Positions 63,669 through 64,000 of a stretch of 64,000 nucleotides of DNA are shown here, piece after piece. Positions within the stretch are counted from its first letter, which is position 1. Each line of letters opens with the position of its first letter. A model generated the notes under the pieces. That model had not been told where the DNA came from. It worked only from the letters and a program-made list of their open reading frames with translations, and made no database searches. The DNA comes from [Lactobacillus] rogosae (GTDB taxonomy: Bacteria; Bacillota; Clostridia; Lachnospirales; Lachnospiraceae): contig FONU01000020.1 in assembly GCA_900112995.1 (NCBI GenBank), positions 1 through 64,000 on the forward strand. The letters are read 5' to 3'. Both the position numbers and the translations under genes were made by a program.

Positions 63669-64000
63669 AACCTGCTCCATTCGTATCTTTAAATAAAATT
63701 TTCTTTATATCAATTGCTTTTCTTCCATATCTTAATCTGTATAAAAGCATTCCTATAAATATAATGCTTCCTAATATTCCAACAATCAGCTCAATTGGTA
63801 ATTCATATGGTTTAATCACAATTCTGCCAATCATATCGCAGACCAGAACAAATATTGCACCAAATAAAGCGGTATCAATAAGCGTTCCTCTTATTTTGTC
63901 ACCCTTAAACATTGCCACTATATTAGGAACAATTAAGCCTATGTAAGAAATTGAACCAACGACAACAACAACAGAAGCCGTTATCATTGCGGCAATTGTA
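63649..64000 (-). CDS. Siderophore ABC permease (YclN/FecCD-like), 5' end beyond the window
   Basis: C-terminal part of a second FecCD permease. The frame is open to the window edge, so ATG 63987 is internal. VGSISYIGLIVPNIVAMFKGD is the conserved ATPase-contact loop near the C-terminus of such permeases, followed by the last helices and a charged tail. With the next three genes it gives the YclN-O-P-Q order of petrobactin-type importers. Confidence 0.9.
   Translation of the reverse strand, partial: TIAAMITASVVVVVGSISYIGLIVPNIVAMFKGDKIRGTLIDTALFGAIFVLVCDMIGRIVIKPYELPIELIVGILGSIIFIGMLLYRLRYGRKAIDIKKILFKDTNGAGYEQKSL

Overview
The window looks like the chromosome of an AT-rich, spore-forming Bacillota of the family Lachnospiraceae. 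A Lachnospira/[Eubacterium] eligens-like gut commensal is my best guess. I infer this from the low GC, strong GGAGG ribosome binding sites, a complete spoIIA-sigF-spoVA sporulation block, an LplB/LplC-type sugar ABC transporter next to pectin-type glycosidases, and Asn/Ser/Thr-rich envelope proteins. Almost all genes run on the minus strand; a few plus-strand genes form small islands bounded by strong terminators. I saw no rRNA, tRNA or CRISPR array.

Layout. 1-900: the 3' end of an IS1182-like transposase followed by five consecutive short hairpins. 0.9-7.5 kb: a lipoprotein cell-wall amidase, an iron alcohol dehydrogenase, a translationally coupled degV-pepF pair and a GNAT acetyltransferase. 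7.6-9.8 kb: dapA-dapB, with a recognisable promoter, lysine riboswitch and terminator upstream. 9.8-15.2 kb: a two-OB-fold SSB-like protein, typA/bipA, an XRE regulator and an ABC exporter. 15.3-24.3 kb: a probable pectin-oligosaccharide operon, with a solute-binding lipoprotein, two permeases (one fused to a zinc ribbon and four extra membrane segments), an ankyrin-GH43 fusion, an unrecognised protein faintly like GH88/GH105, and a signal-less GH28. 24.6-28.4 kb: a YigZ/IMPACT protein and a class A penicillin-binding protein.

28.4-36.3 kb: sporulation. The order of transcription is spoIIAA-spoIIAB-sigF-spoVAA-spoVAB-(DUF975/CmpB-like fusion)-spoVAC-(methyltransferase)-spoVAD-spoVAE. Two genes therefore interrupt the usual spoVA order. 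36.3-42.3 kb: a zinc-ribbon TPR membrane protein, an unlisted 46-codon gene, folC, a coiled-coil protein of unknown function and glutamate dehydrogenase. 42.6-47.1 kb: an LCP-family cell-wall polymer ligase, a capsule-type tyrosine kinase with its Wzz-like partner, and a HAD phosphatase. 47.3-54.6 kb: a Csp-like subtilase whose ribosome binding site lies inside a terminator-like hairpin, then clpX, an HtrA protease, a phosphohexomutase and HPr. 54.6-60.6 kb: cdaR and cdaA (cyclic di-AMP), two unknown membrane proteins, an Ig-like-domain protein and a family 2 glycosyltransferase. 60.8-64 kb: a YclNOPQ-like iron-siderophore uptake operon, cut by the window end.

Most genes are housekeeping. The parts most worth a second look are the fused proteins of the pectin locus, the 78-bp hairpin repeats inside it, the extra genes in the spoVA operon, the hairpin-occluded subtilase start, and several unknown proteins in conserved-looking positions. 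No computation or database search was run. Family calls rest on motifs read by eye, and many start codons were moved from the longest reading frame to the one best placed behind a ribosome binding site.
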